From CAZXSK01 sp964642855 (GTDB taxonomy: Bacteria > Planctomycetota > Phycisphaerae > SM23-33), in contig CAZXSK010000035.1 in NCBI GenBank assembly GCA_964642855.1, positions 1-43,733 of the forward strand: a stretch of DNA of 43,733 nucleotides, in the 5' to 3' direction. The first letter of the stretch is position 1. Every line of letters starts with the position of its first letter. The notes beneath the pieces were generated by a model. The model searched no databases, was not told the DNA's origin, and worked only from the letters and a program-made list of their open reading frames with translations. This document shows positions 1 through 8,827 of this stretch, one piece after another. Made by a program: the position numbers and the translations under genes.

Positions 1-807
1 ATCGTTTCGATCGCCGGCAGCGACGGGTCCTCCGACGGTTCGACGAAGACGACGTGCCCCATGTGCGGGCACACGTTCCGGCCAGCGCTTCCGGAGACGG
101 TGAAGGACAAGGGCAAGCCTTCCCGCCAGAAGCCCCTGAAGGTCGTGTGCTTCGGCGACAGCATCACCGGTCATCGTCCGGGGGAGTCGTACCAGGGTAC
201 GTACCTGAAGTACTCCGATCTGCTCGGGCTGATGCTGGAGGGTCGGCTTGGCGTCGGCAAGGCGGAGGTGATCAACAGCGGTTGGGCGGGAGACATGACC
301 TGTCCCCAGAAGGGTCAGTCCATGCCCGGCGCGGTCGATCGTCTGAAGAAGGACGCTCTCGATCACGATCCCGACATTGCGGTGGTGCTGATCGGGGGCA
401 ACGACCGCATCGAAAGCCAGGCCGACCGGAAGCGTACGCTGGAGAACCTGACGGCCATCTACGAGCGACTTCGGAAGGCGGACATCCGCGTGCTGGCGCT
501 GCAGTATCCGCCCGTGCTGCCCGACCCGAACGACCCGTCGAAGGCGTGGAAACAGATCCCGGCCAAGAACCCGCTGATCGTCCGGGCAGCGAAAGCTGCC
601 CGCGTGGAGCTGCTGGACATGGGCCTGGCGATGAAGGCCGCTGCGAAGGAGTTCCCGCGCAGCGACCTGGCCGACCCGGTTGACGGGGTGCACCTGCGGC
701 CTCGGGGGGAGATGGTTTTCGCGCGCACGATCTTCGCGGAACTCGTCGATCTCGGGTGGGTTCCGGCTTGCGGAGGAGGCGACTCCGGCAAGAAAGGAAG
801 CCCGTGA
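1..807 (+). CDS. SGNH/GDSL-family hydrolase, 5' end outside window
   Basis: Predicted esterase or acetylhydrolase of the SGNH fold, which typically removes acyl groups from carbohydrates. The frame is open from base 1, so the true start lies upstream; an internal ATG at 61 would cut through a CPMCGHTF knuckle that looks like half of a zinc ribbon. Visible blocks are GDSITG (block I, nucleophile Ser), NSGWAGD (block II, Gly), IGGND (block III, Asn) and DGVHL near the C-terminus (block V, Asp and His). These are all the family's catalytic and oxyanion positions. The stop codon overlaps the GTG start of the next gene (GTGA), implying translational coupling with the DUF5107/TPR protein and a shared role in carbohydrate processing. 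Substrate is not inferable. Confidence 0.85.
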   Translation: MVSIAGSDGSSDGSTKTTCPMCGHTFRPALPETVKDKGKPSRQKPLKVVCFGDSITGHRPGESYQGTYLKYSDLLGLMLEGRLGVGKAEVINSGWAGDMTCPQKGQSMPGAVDRLKKDALDHDPDIAVVLIGGNDRIESQADRKRTLENLTAIYERLRKADIRVLALQYPPVLPDPNDPSKAWKQIPAKNPLIVRAAKAARVELLDMGLAMKAAAKEFPRSDLADPVDGVHLRPRGEMVFARTIFAELVDLGWVPACGGGDSGKKGSP

Positions 808-2897
808 CAAGACGTGCATTTCCAGCAGCGATCGTTGCAGTCTGGGTGCTGGCGGGGGTGACGTATCCCTGCCCGGCTGGCGAGCCCAACGGCGTGACCG
901 TCCGCGAGGGCAAGTTGGAACTGCCCCGGTTTACCTCTCGCCCGAGGTACACGAAGAACCGCAACACCAACAGCGCGTTTCATCCGATCCGCGGCTCGCG
1001 GAAGCCGCGCGGCAGGCGCACCCTCAAGCTGGTGGTCCTGGAGAATCGGTACCTGACGGTGTCGGTCTGTCCCGAGCTCGGCGGGCCGGTGGTTCGGGTT
1101 GTGGACCGCAAGACCGGCGACGACCTGTTTCATCGCGAGGGGAAGGTCAAGGACTGGATCCCGTACTGGGAGTCGGGCGTGAAGGTCAGCTTCCCGTTTC
1201 GCGAGCACGGCGTGCGCGTGGACGACCAGCCGGCTGGGTATCATGTGGTTCGCGGAGACGACGGCAGCGTGACCGTGGCGATGTGGATGGAATTCAGCCG
1301 CTTCAACCGCTACGAGAACCGCTGGCAGTTCGGCCGGTTCAGCACGATGACGCTGTCACAGCTTGTCACGCTTCGACCTGGCGAGGCGGTGTTCACCGTG
1401 AGGTACCGCGTGGTGAACCCGACGCCCTATCGCCAGGGCAGGCAGTTGTGGAACGATGCGCTGTTCCCGAGGAACCACACTCCTGACGGCGTGGTGACCG
1501 GCGCGAACAAGCCGCCGCGCGGCAAGAGCCCAGCGGAGCTGATCTACCCCTTCCGGTACGCCAGCGACCACCACGGCAAGGATTTCCGAGAGTTAAAAGA
1601 CCGCGAGCGGCTCGTGCGGTCGCACACCAGACGCCACACGTCGATGTTCGCCTGGGGCACCCGCCTGGGGTTCGCGGGCCTCTATTACCCGTCGGTGAAA
1701 GTGAACCGGTTGCGGATTTTCGACCCCAACGAGTCGCCCGGCGCGAAGGTCTATCTCCAGGGCGAGGGCCGGTATCACGGGGGGAGCCCCACGACGCACA
1801 TGTACAACTTCGTGGAGCTCTGGGGCGGAACGCACCATGTCTTCGAGGGCGTGGAAGACTGGGTCGCTCCCGGGGAGACATTCGAGATGACACACCATTT
1901 CGGCATGGTGTACGGCATCGGCAAGGCCGACTGGGCGGATCGCACACTGGCGGTCCATGCGGAGTTCGACAGCGACGAGCCTCGCATCGAGATCGCGGCA
2001 TTCCGGCCGCTGGAGGGGCTGGAGGTGCTGGTCGACGGCGAGGTGATCCGCAGGGACGCCTCGGCCGGCCCGCATGAGCCGCTGCGCGTGAAGCTGGACG
2101 AATCGAAGGATCGCGCGGTGCTTACGGTTCGGCGAGGCGGAAAGGTGCTGCTGGACCGGCAGCTGCCCGTGGAGATTCCGTCGGGCAAGACGTTGCACGA
2201 GAAGATTCGCCGATCGCTGCGGGGCGACGTTCCCGCCAACCACGAGAAGACCGGCGAGGCGTTCGCGTGGGGCAAGGGTCTGCACGTGGGCGCCAACTAC
2301 GACCCGAACACCGTCGCGAGGGGTCGGGTGGCGTATCGCAAGGGTCAGCTTGCCGCGGCGGTCAAGACGCTCCGGGCTGCACTAGCCGCCCAGCCCGACG
2401 ACGGCGAGGGGTGGCATCTGTTGGGCGTGGCGTTGCTGGAGAGCGACGAGGACGAGCAGGCAGGCCGGGCGCTACGGCGTGCCGTGGATGTGAAGGACAG
2501 CTACCCCGCGGCGCGGTACTATCTGGCGTTGCGGGCCCGCCGAGCCGGGGACACCGACAAGGCGCTGAAGCAACTTGAGGCGCTGCTGGACGCCCGCCCC
2601 GGCCATTGGGAGGCCAGGCTGCTGCGCGCTGCCTGGTTGGCTGAGGGAGATGACCCCGCGGTGGACACGGCGCGGGCGTTGACCGCGACGGACCCCGGCG
2701 ATCCGCGGGCGCAGTGGGTGCTCGCGCGGGCGCTTGAATCGGCCGGCCTGGACGACCAGGCCGAGAAGATCCGCAAAGGGTCCCTCGCGTCGCTGATGAA
2801 AGAGCCCGGCGCCGAGCGAAGGATGAAGGAATTCACGCAGGCGGCTGCGGGAGTGTTCGTGCACCCGCAGCGGCTGGAGCTCAAGCTGGGCCGCTGA
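804..2897 (+). CDS. Exported DUF5107 protein with C-terminal TPRs
   Basis: A 697-aa secreted protein. The GTG start at 804 was chosen because GAAAGGAAG precedes it at good spacing and it creates a clean signal peptide (MTRRAFPAAIVAVWVLAG...); an in-frame start at 756 would add 16 residues before the signal. Residues about 75-400 match the DUF5107 pattern: a beta-rich region containing NRYLTVSVCPELGG, aromatic-rich blocks, and a GLYYP segment. DUF5107 resembles the beta-sandwich (galactose mutarotase-like) domains of carbohydrate-active enzymes. Residues about 505-660 form tetratricopeptide repeats (for example AYRKGQLAAAVKTLRAAL). It is coupled to the SGNH hydrolase upstream and followed 92 bases later by a second protein of the same architecture. 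No catalytic residue is assigned; a carbohydrate-binding or processing role is inference. Confidence 0.75.
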   Translation: MTRRAFPAAIVAVWVLAGVTYPCPAGEPNGVTVREGKLELPRFTSRPRYTKNRNTNSAFHPIRGSRKPRGRRTLKLVVLENRYLTVSVCPELGGPVVRVVDRKTGDDLFHREGKVKDWIPYWESGVKVSFPFREHGVRVDDQPAGYHVVRGDDGSVTVAMWMEFSRFNRYENRWQFGRFSTMTLSQLVTLRPGEAVFTVRYRVVNPTPYRQGRQLWNDALFPRNHTPDGVVTGANKPPRGKSPAELIYPFRYASDHHGKDFRELKDRERLVRSHTRRHTSMFAWGTRLGFAGLYYPSVKVNRLRIFDPNESPGAKVYLQGEGRYHGGSPTTHMYNFVELWGGTHHVFEGVEDWVAPGETFEMTHHFGMVYGIGKADWADRTLAVHAEFDSDEPRIEIAAFRPLEGLEVLVDGEVIRRDASAGPHEPLRVKLDESKDRAVLTVRRGGKVLLDRQLPVEIPSGKTLHEKIRRSLRGDVPANHEKTGEAFAWGKGLHVGANYDPNTVARGRVAYRKGQLAAAVKTLRAALAAQPDDGEGWHLLGVALLESDEDEQAGRALRRAVDVKDSYPAARYYLALRARRAGDTDKALKQLEALLDARPGHWEARLLRAAWLAEGDDPAVDTARALTATDPGDPRAQWVLARALESAGLDDQAEKIRKGSLASLMKEPGAERRMKEFTQAAAGVFVHPQRLELKLGR

Positions 2898-2989
2898 GCG
2901 TGGCTTGGGCTGAAAGCTGAGATCGGACTGGAACGGCTGGCGGCGGGCGATCGGGCCCGGCCGGCCTGGCAGACGGAAAGGCGAAGAAC

Positions 2990-5185
2990 ATGACATCATG
3001 CATTCATCGATCGATGGCGGGTTTCGTAGCGGCCTGGCTGATAATGGCCGGCGCTTCGGGACAGGCAGCTGGGGGTGAGAAGTCCCGGGCGAAGATCACC
3101 GTCGAGACGATCACGCACAAGATGTGGACGGCTGAGCTTGAAGAGAAGCGCCTGTATCCCAAACCGGTGGACAAGAGCGCCCTGGGCCCGGCGCGGCAGG
3201 CGATTCGCGACCGCGAGAACCAGCTCCAGCAGGAGCTGGCGGAGCAGCATCCGGACCTGGCCAAGGCGTACGACGCGTACCGCAAGATCGGCCGGCGGCA
3301 GCGTAACACAGCCGAGGCGAGGAAGCTCCAGCCCGGGCATGACGCGTTCGCCTCGAAGCTGCGGGAGGCCAAAGACGCCGACGAGAAGCTCGAATCGCTG
3401 CGGGAGAAGTATCGCCAGGCCCGACGGAGCAACTGGAAGGTGATCGACGCGAAGATCCCGATGGTCACGCTCTCCAACGCGTTGATCGAGGTGAAGGTTG
3501 CCCCCACGCTGGGCATGCGCGTGGTCAACGCGGTGGACCTCAAGACGGGCCTGTCGTTCTCCGGCTCATCGGCCCCGAGGTACTACGAGAAGCAGCCCTT
3601 CCAGGACGTCATCGGTTGGACGGCCGGCTACCAGGAGCTGTCGTTCCCGTACTTCGAGCACGGCGTCGGCGTTCGCCAGTCGGCCGGGTTCCGCACCATC
3701 GAGCACGACGACGGCAGCGTGACGGTGGCGATGAACATGCGGTTCACCGAGCACCAGCATCCGCGGCACATGGCGCGGTATGGCAGGTACTCGCAGCGCA
3801 GCGTGTCGATCTGGGTGACTCTCCGGCCGGGCGAGAGCCGGTACTCGGCGACTTACCGCCTGGACAACCCCAACCCGCTGCGGCGCAGCGAGAGGATGTG
3901 GACGAACATCCTGATGGAGGCGGAGAAGTACGACGGCGAGCACGTAATTTACCCGGTGGGGTACATCATGCCGCACATGGGTGGCTGGGCCAAGCCGTTT
4001 TACGCGGAGGGCGGCCAGCGGTCGTGGCGTGGCGTGTCGCACTTCGGGCTGTACAGCGAGTACGAATTCTGCGGCGTGTATTCGCCCAGGCGGGACAACA
4101 ACTGCCTGATCATCACGCCCAGCGACACGGCTCCGGGGATGAAGCTTTACACGACCAAGGCGCCGGGCGGGTTCCTGGAGTTCTGGACCGGCAGCACGAC
4201 GCTGTTTGAGTATCCCGGCCGGTTCGTGGACCCCTACGAGCCGGTGGAATATCGGTTGGACTTCTACAACGTCCAGGGTATCGGGCGGGTGGATTTCGCC
4301 AACCGCGACGTCGCCATCGCCGAGGAAGACGGATCGTTCGCGATAGTCTGCCCGCGGAGCGGAAGTGCGAAGGTCACCGACGGGGCGGGCAAAACGCTGG
4401 CTGAGGGCAAGGTGGGTCCGCACACCCCGCTGAAGGGCAGTTACGACAAGCGGTTGGTCGTCACCGTCGATGGCAGGCAGGTCGCCGACGTGACATTCCC
4501 GCTGACCTACAAGGACACGCAGCGTCGCCACGGGGACGTCAAGGCCCTGGGTGGGAAGTACCGCATCGAGCTGGAGGAGATCAGCAACCACCGCGGCCAG
4601 GCCAGGTCGTGGCACGGGATCCGCGAGGCGGAGAAACTGCTCAAGCAGGACGCAGACCTCGACAAGGAGCTGCTGCTGAGCTACGCCAATTGCTGCTATC
4701 GCTATGGCCGGTTTGATCTGGCCGAGCGCCTGCTCGAGCGAATCGGCAGCACGCCCGGGGCGGACCATCTGCGCGGCCTGATTGCCTGGGAGCGCGGCGA
4801 GAAGGTTGATTTCGGCCAGGCCGGTCCGGATTCGTATTATCATCGCGCGTTGCTGGCGATCCAGGACGGCAAGGAAGGCCAGGCCATCGACTGGCTGGAG
4901 AAGCTCATCGCCAAGCGGCCCGAGGTGTATCGGCCTCGGCTGGTGCTGGCGTATCTCAAGGAAGACCGCGAGGCAGCGGGCAAGCTTGCGATGGAGAACC
5001 CGGCGTCTCCGGAGGCCCAGTTGGTTCTGGCGAAGCTGGGCGTCGACGGGGCAGAGAAGGCGTGGAAGTCACTCGTGGAAGAGAATCCGGGAGCGTCCGA
5101 GCAGGTCAAGGCCTTCGGGTTGGAGCTTACCGAGGGTAAGTGGAGCCACATCAAGAGGTACCAGCCGCTGGTGAAGGGCGACTGA
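2990..5185 (+). CDS. Second exported DUF5107-like protein with TPR-like C-terminus
   Basis: A 731-aa protein with the same overall plan as its upstream neighbour: a signal peptide (residues 1-27, ending ASGQAAG), a charged helical segment (about 45-150, rich in Glu/Arg/Lys, probable coiled coil), a DUF5107-like region (about 155-420, starting NALIEVKVAPTLGMRVVNAV) and helical TPR-like repeats (about 545-725). The ATG at 2990 is preceded by a purine-rich GGAAAGGCGAAG. Both genes share local phrases such as DDGSVTVAM and LRPGE, so they are likely ancient tandem paralogues. The helical insert between signal and DUF5107 is absent from the first copy. Likely periplasmic or surface protein acting on or sensing a polysaccharide; no active site is visible. 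Confidence 0.75.
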   Translation: MTSCIHRSMAGFVAAWLIMAGASGQAAGGEKSRAKITVETITHKMWTAELEEKRLYPKPVDKSALGPARQAIRDRENQLQQELAEQHPDLAKAYDAYRKIGRRQRNTAEARKLQPGHDAFASKLREAKDADEKLESLREKYRQARRSNWKVIDAKIPMVTLSNALIEVKVAPTLGMRVVNAVDLKTGLSFSGSSAPRYYEKQPFQDVIGWTAGYQELSFPYFEHGVGVRQSAGFRTIEHDDGSVTVAMNMRFTEHQHPRHMARYGRYSQRSVSIWVTLRPGESRYSATYRLDNPNPLRRSERMWTNILMEAEKYDGEHVIYPVGYIMPHMGGWAKPFYAEGGQRSWRGVSHFGLYSEYEFCGVYSPRRDNNCLIITPSDTAPGMKLYTTKAPGGFLEFWTGSTTLFEYPGRFVDPYEPVEYRLDFYNVQGIGRVDFANRDVAIAEEDGSFAIVCPRSGSAKVTDGAGKTLAEGKVGPHTPLKGSYDKRLVVTVDGRQVADVTFPLTYKDTQRRHGDVKALGGKYRIELEEISNHRGQARSWHGIREAEKLLKQDADLDKELLLSYANCCYRYGRFDLAERLLERIGSTPGADHLRGLIAWERGEKVDFGQAGPDSYYHRALLAIQDGKEGQAIDWLEKLIAKRPEVYRPRLVLAYLKEDREAAGKLAMENPASPEAQLVLAKLGVDGAEKAWKSLVEENPGASEQVKAFGLELTEGKWSHIKRYQPLVKGD

Positions 5186-5704
5186 CGGCGGCGGGACGTT
5201 GTGGAGGCACCACCGGCAGTGACGGGCCTGTGACAGGTGGAGGTCCCAGGCTGCAGGGTCAGGCTGAGGAATTGTTCCGGGTTCGTTCAGACGGGATCAG
5301 TTCTGCGCATTGCGGCTGTTTTCCGTGCGTATTGGTTGGAAAACAGTTGACAAATCTCCGAAGCCGTGTGAAGATGACAGTCGAATTGCTCTGGACTCCT
5401 TCGAGAGCGGGAGTTCCAACCCCTACGGGGCAGGGCGAGCACTCGCTCACTCAACCTGCCTCAGGCCGCCCCGGCCAAGTTCCCCGACACACATTCTGTA
5501 TCTGTTCTGGGTTCGCATGATCGTTTTTTCGAGCACTGTGCAGTTCGGAAGAGATTGATCTGTCCGGGCTGATCCATAAGCAAGTGAGGCGCAGCTACCT
5601 GTCCGGCGCGGACGCCCTGAGCCTGGGCACGCGAGAGACCGGTAGGGGGGCTGCGAACCGAAAACCTGCAACACATCCGAGCGATCTGCAGGAAGGAGTG
5701 GACA
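5186..5704 (+). other. 519-base intergenic region before the PEP-CTERM cluster
   Basis: No convincing gene. Short open frames here lack ribosome sites and protein-like composition. The region is less GC-rich than its flanks around 5270-5560. It holds a consensus -35 hexamer (5347-5352) and, just before the first PEP-CTERM gene, an inverted repeat CCTGCA (5665-5670) / TGCAGG (5687-5692) whose right arm abuts the Shine-Dalgarno AAGGAG (5693-5698). Confidence 0.6.
5347..5375 (+). promoter_or_regulatory. Candidate sigma-70 promoter for PEP-CTERM cluster
   Basis: Perfect -35 TTGACA (5347-5352), a 17-base spacer, and extended -10 TGT-GAAGAT (hexamer 5370-5375) keeping the most conserved A2 and T6. 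If used, it would give a leader of about 320 bases before the first PEP-CTERM gene. Confidence 0.4.
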
Positions 5705-6289
5705 ATGAAGCGTCATTTCATGCTTGTCTTGGTACTCTGTTTGGGTCTGGCCGGCAGCGCGTCGGCAGCGCTGGACACTTCCAATGCCTACGTGGACGGC
5801 GACAGCGTCACATGGGCCGGTCAAACCACCATGAGCAGCAGCGATGTGGACTTCTCTGCTGACATCGAGTGGTGCGTGGATGCCCCTGGCGGCGACGGGC
5901 TGTTCAAGTACAAGTACCAGGTCACCTGCACCGGCACGGTTTCTCTGAGCAAATTCTCCGTGGGCATGCTTGCAAGCAATGAAGCCCAGGGGATCGGCTA
6001 CGTCCAGATCGACCCTACCGACATCGCTCCTACTAACGCAGCCTTTGCCGGTACCTATCCAGACCTGCAGAATGCCGACTGGGAATTCGCGGGCATGGAA
6101 GACGGCGAGATCAGTTATGAGCTGTTCTACTACAGCGTCAACGAGCCGATCATGTTTGGCGGCTCGATCCAGGACGGCGTGACGGCTGGAGGGTTGGTGC
6201 CTTCGCCTTCGGACGTCATCCCCGAGCCGGCTACGCTGAGCCTTCTGGCGATCGGTGCCGTAGCAGGCCTGTTCCGCCGTCGGCGGTAG
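5705..6289 (+). CDS. PEP-CTERM sorting domain protein
   Basis: A 194-aa exported protein. The start ATG has AAGGAG seven bases upstream. Residues 1-21 are a signal peptide ending in SASA. The body (about 22-165) is beta-strand-rich and acidic, with no motif I recognise. The C-terminus carries a PEP-CTERM sorting signal: IPEPATLSLLA, a hydrophobic helix, then an Arg cluster at the extreme end. Such proteins are processed by an exosortase and delivered to the surface or extracellular matrix; no exosortase gene lies in this window. It is the first of three consecutive PEP-CTERM genes, probably partners in a surface or biofilm structure. Confidence 0.85.
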   Translation: MKRHFMLVLVLCLGLAGSASAALDTSNAYVDGDSVTWAGQTTMSSSDVDFSADIEWCVDAPGGDGLFKYKYQVTCTGTVSLSKFSVGMLASNEAQGIGYVQIDPTDIAPTNAAFAGTYPDLQNADWEFAGMEDGEISYELFYYSVNEPIMFGGSIQDGVTAGGLVPSPSDVIPEPATLSLLAIGAVAGLFRRRR

Positions 6290-6356
6290 GCTGGGTCGCA
6301 CTGCCCCCGCGAGCTTGGCGCTCCGTCGGGCGCAGGAGGTCCGTTGATTACGCGGA

Positions 6357-6382
6357 AGGCCTTGTCAGGCATGACAGGGCCT
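6357..6382 (+). promoter_or_regulatory. 11-bp hairpin upstream of second PEP-CTERM gene
   Basis: AGGCCTTGTCA (6357-6367) pairs with TGACAGGGCCT (6372-6382) through one G-U pair around a GGCA tetraloop. It ends 31 bases before the next start codon. With no T-tract behind it, it is more likely an mRNA leader or processing structure than an intrinsic terminator, though it could partly uncouple the two genes. Confidence 0.5.
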
Positions 6383-6413
6383 GTCCGCCCAGATAGAAGT
6401 GAGGGAGAGCCCA

Positions 6414-7073
6414 ATGAAGCGAGCAACAGTAGCAGCGTTAGCGCTGGCACTGCTCGGAGCAGTCGGCTTCGCCGGCGCAGGAACCCTCGTTACCGATACC
6501 AATGCCATGTCCGGTTGGAAGGGCTCGGCGTTGTTCGATACCGCGGCTACCTACGGAACAACGTATTTCACGGCTACCGTGGACTACGCAGTGTACGAAC
6601 CGGGGCAGTTTGAGCTGAGCTTCCCCGGCGTGTCGGTACAGCCCGACGAGTATGTCTACGCCTACCAGGTGGTCGATGTAGCCGACGGCGTGATGGGTTC
6701 GGGCACCGGGTTCGTCAGCCGGTTCACGGTGCTTCTGGATGAGGACGAACTGCTGGGAACGATCGATGCGATCAGCGGAAGCGGAAGCATCGCGCCCAGC
6801 AGCATCGCTTTCGCTCCGGTCGGCGGCCCGTATGACACGGCCGGGTGGTCCTTCGCGTCGCCCAACGAGATCGACTCCGGCCTGACCGGCGAGATCGTCT
6901 TCTACGCGTCGAGCGATGCTCCCGAGATGGGCAATGCAGCGGTCACGGGCTCCTACGGGTTCGGGGACAATCAGACACTGCCCAATCCCATTCCTGAACC
7001 GGCGACCATGCTTGTGCTGGTTGGCGGAACGGCTGCGTTGGTTGCGCGGAGAGCCGCCCGCAAGGCGAACTGA
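6414..7073 (+). CDS. PEP-CTERM sorting domain protein
   Basis: A 219-aa exported protein. The ATG at 6414 is preferred over an in-frame GTG at 6399 because the signal peptide (MKRATVAALALALLGAVGFA) then starts properly and the purine-rich GAAGTGAGGGAGAG serves as ribosome site. The mature body is acidic, beta-rich and low in Lys, typical of extracellular proteins, and contains the phrase VYAYQVVDVADG. The C-terminus has IPEPATMLVLV, a hydrophobic stretch and a basic tail (RRAARKAN): a PEP-CTERM signal. It shows general resemblance to its upstream neighbour in length and layout but no obvious alignable repeats. Role unknown; probably surface-displayed. Confidence 0.85.
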   Translation: MKRATVAALALALLGAVGFAGAGTLVTDTNAMSGWKGSALFDTAATYGTTYFTATVDYAVYEPGQFELSFPGVSVQPDEYVYAYQVVDVADGVMGSGTGFVSRFTVLLDEDELLGTIDAISGSGSIAPSSIAFAPVGGPYDTAGWSFASPNEIDSGLTGEIVFYASSDAPEMGNAAVTGSYGFGDNQTLPNPIPEPATMLVLVGGTAALVARRAARKAN

Positions 7074-7147
7074 CGCGTTGCACAGGACGGGGCCATGCCC
7101 CGCGAAGCGAAGCAATACGAAGTCTTTGAACCGGCCACGGGACGGGG

Positions 7148-7169
7148 GGGAAGGTCTATTCCCCTTCCC
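7148..7169 (+). terminator. Possible terminator hairpin
   Basis: Seven-base perfect stem GGGAAGG/CCTTCCC with an 8-base loop, 75 bases after the preceding stop codon. There is no T-tract after it, so termination activity is uncertain. Confidence 0.35.
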
Positions 7170-7327
7170 GTATGGGCCGATTGCTGAAGAGTCCATGTTG
7201 GACGTCCCTTGCTGAGACGTCGTTCAAGTCTAAAAAGCCGGAAAAGCAGGAAACTTGCCCTAGTTTAAGGGGCAATCTGTCGATGGGTTGAGCATCATCT
7301 CGTACTCAACCAGGCCCGTTGTCGGGA

Positions 7328-7348
7328 GTCGCGTTGCGGGAACGCGAC
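7328..7348 (+). promoter_or_regulatory. 8-bp perfect hairpin in leader of TIGR03790 gene
   Basis: GTCGCGTT pairs perfectly with AACGCGAC around a GCGGG loop, ending 30 bases before the ATG at 7379. Its placement matches the hairpin 31 bases before the previous gene's start. Confidence 0.45.
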
Positions 7349-7378
7349 CAGCCGGGCCGTAGAAGACGGAGATCCAGA

Positions 7379-8800
7379 ATGATCCAAGGTAACCGCTCTG
7401 TACTGTGTCTGAGCGTGATCGCAGCACTTGTGTCAGGCATGGCAGCGGGGCGGGCTTTTGCAATGGAGCCCGAAAACGTCCTGGTGATCTACAACCAGGC
7501 CAGTCAGGATGGAGCCTCCATCGCGGATTACTATCGGCAGGCTCACCCTGGCGTTCGCACGGTCGGCATCGACCTCGGATCATCGTCGGTCGGCGAGGAG
7601 ATCATGGCTGGAGATTATCTCGACGTGATCCGTCCCCAGGTTCTCTCCGCCCTCGATGATTCGATCGATTGCATCGTAACCACCAAGGGCATGCCCCTGC
7701 GTGTCAAGAATCCGGGCGCTTCCAGCGTGTATTCCAGCCTGGAAAGCGAACTGACCCGCATTGACAGCATCGCCTCGACCGACCAGATGGGCAACCAGAA
7801 CTGGTTCCTGCCCGACTATTGGGGGGGCAACCAGCTTGCCAGGAATCCCTACCATCAGCAGACCGACGCGTTCAGCTATCAGCAGTATGGCATCCGTCTG
7901 ACCTCGCGGCTGGACGGATTCACCGTCGAGGATGTCACCGCTTCGATCGACCGGGCCCGCAAAGCGTTCCTGGGTAGGCCCCAGCTGATGGCTGTGCTCG
8001 ACGACGACCCGGACGCCCCGGGGGGATCGGCCGATCGGATGATCCAACTGGCCGAGGGACTCGACCTGCGGGGATTCGACAACACGTACGACGGAACGTG
8101 CGAATTCGTCCGGGCTTGCTGCGGTGAGGCGCTCGCGTACGTCAGCCATGGCAGCTACGGATGCGGCCCGGGGTATCTCGACGAGGAAGCCGGCATCGAG
8201 TTCGAACTCGCCCCCGGTGCGATGTTCCATTCCCTGGAGAGCTTCAACGCCTACAGTTTTGAGGAAGGCGGGAACCAGTACGGACAGGGCCTCATCGCCG
8301 AGTGGATCCAGCGGGGCGGAACCGTGGGGCTCGGGCACGTCGAGGAGCCCGGTGCAACCCCCAGCAACATCACCGATGAGTCCCAGGCCTTCCAGATGCT
8401 CCTGGACGGCTACACCTGGGCGGAGGCTGCCTGGGCTTCTACCCTCCAACTGTCCTACGTCAACACCGTCGTGGGCGACCCTCTCATGCAAATGGTCGAC
8501 ATCCTGCCCGGCGACATCAACCTCGACGGCCGGGTCTCAGCCGGCGATCTTGGCATCTTTGCCGCCAACTGGGGCACACAGGAAGGCGCAACCTGGTATG
8601 AAGGCGATCTCAACGGCGACGGGCGGGTATCCTCCGGCGACCTGGGCATGCTGGCTGCCAACTGGGGCAAGAGCATCTGGGATCAGGAGCCAGTCCAGCC
8701 GCCCTCGGCCCTTGAGATTCCCGGAAGCGTCCCTGAGCCTTCTTCGCTGATGTTGTTGGCCTTGGCGGGACTGGGCCTCGTTCGCAGGCGAACGAGCTGA
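7379..8800 (+). CDS. TIGR03790-family protein with dockerin repeats and PEP-CTERM
   Basis: A 473-aa exported protein. The ATG at 7379 was chosen because MIQGNRSVLCLSVIAALVSG then forms a signal peptide; the frame upstream is Arg-rich. Residues about 30-370 match the TIGR03790 pattern (PENVLVIYN, CIVTTKGMPLRV, LTSRLDGF, VVGDPLMQM), a family common in planctomycetes and other exosortase bacteria with no established activity. Residues about 378-440 hold two type I dockerin-like calcium loops, GDINLDGRVSAGDLG and GDLNGDGRVSSGDLG, each followed by an AANWG motif. The C-terminus is a PEP-CTERM signal (VPEPSSLMLLA, hydrophobic helix, RRRTS). The dockerin suggests docking to a cohesin-bearing partner; none is in this window. 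Confidence 0.85.
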   Translation: MIQGNRSVLCLSVIAALVSGMAAGRAFAMEPENVLVIYNQASQDGASIADYYRQAHPGVRTVGIDLGSSSVGEEIMAGDYLDVIRPQVLSALDDSIDCIVTTKGMPLRVKNPGASSVYSSLESELTRIDSIASTDQMGNQNWFLPDYWGGNQLARNPYHQQTDAFSYQQYGIRLTSRLDGFTVEDVTASIDRARKAFLGRPQLMAVLDDDPDAPGGSADRMIQLAEGLDLRGFDNTYDGTCEFVRACCGEALAYVSHGSYGCGPGYLDEEAGIEFELAPGAMFHSLESFNAYSFEEGGNQYGQGLIAEWIQRGGTVGLGHVEEPGATPSNITDESQAFQMLLDGYTWAEAAWASTLQLSYVNTVVGDPLMQMVDILPGDINLDGRVSAGDLGIFAANWGTQEGATWYEGDLNGDGRVSSGDLGMLAANWGKSIWDQEPVQPPSALEIPGSVPEPSSLMLLALAGLGLVRRRTS

Positions 8801-8827
8801 ACAGTCCGTCCATGGCAGATCTTCCAC

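Larger units (their letters stand above)
7074..7378 (+). other. 305-base structured intergenic/leader region
   Basis: No gene seen. It contains four inverted repeats in tandem: GGGAAGG/CCTTCCC (7148-7154/7163-7169), GTCCA/TGGAC (7191-7195/7199-7203), GGTTGAG/CTCAACC (7286-7292/7305-7311) and GTCGCGTT/AACGCGAC (7328-7335/7341-7348). The first may terminate the upstream gene; the last two would lie in the leader of the downstream gene. Confidence 0.5.

Noticed and set aside
5140..5558. Short plus-strand frames after the second DUF5107 gene
   Set aside because: They begin inside the previous gene or lack ribosome sites, and have low-complexity translations without hydrophobic core or motif.
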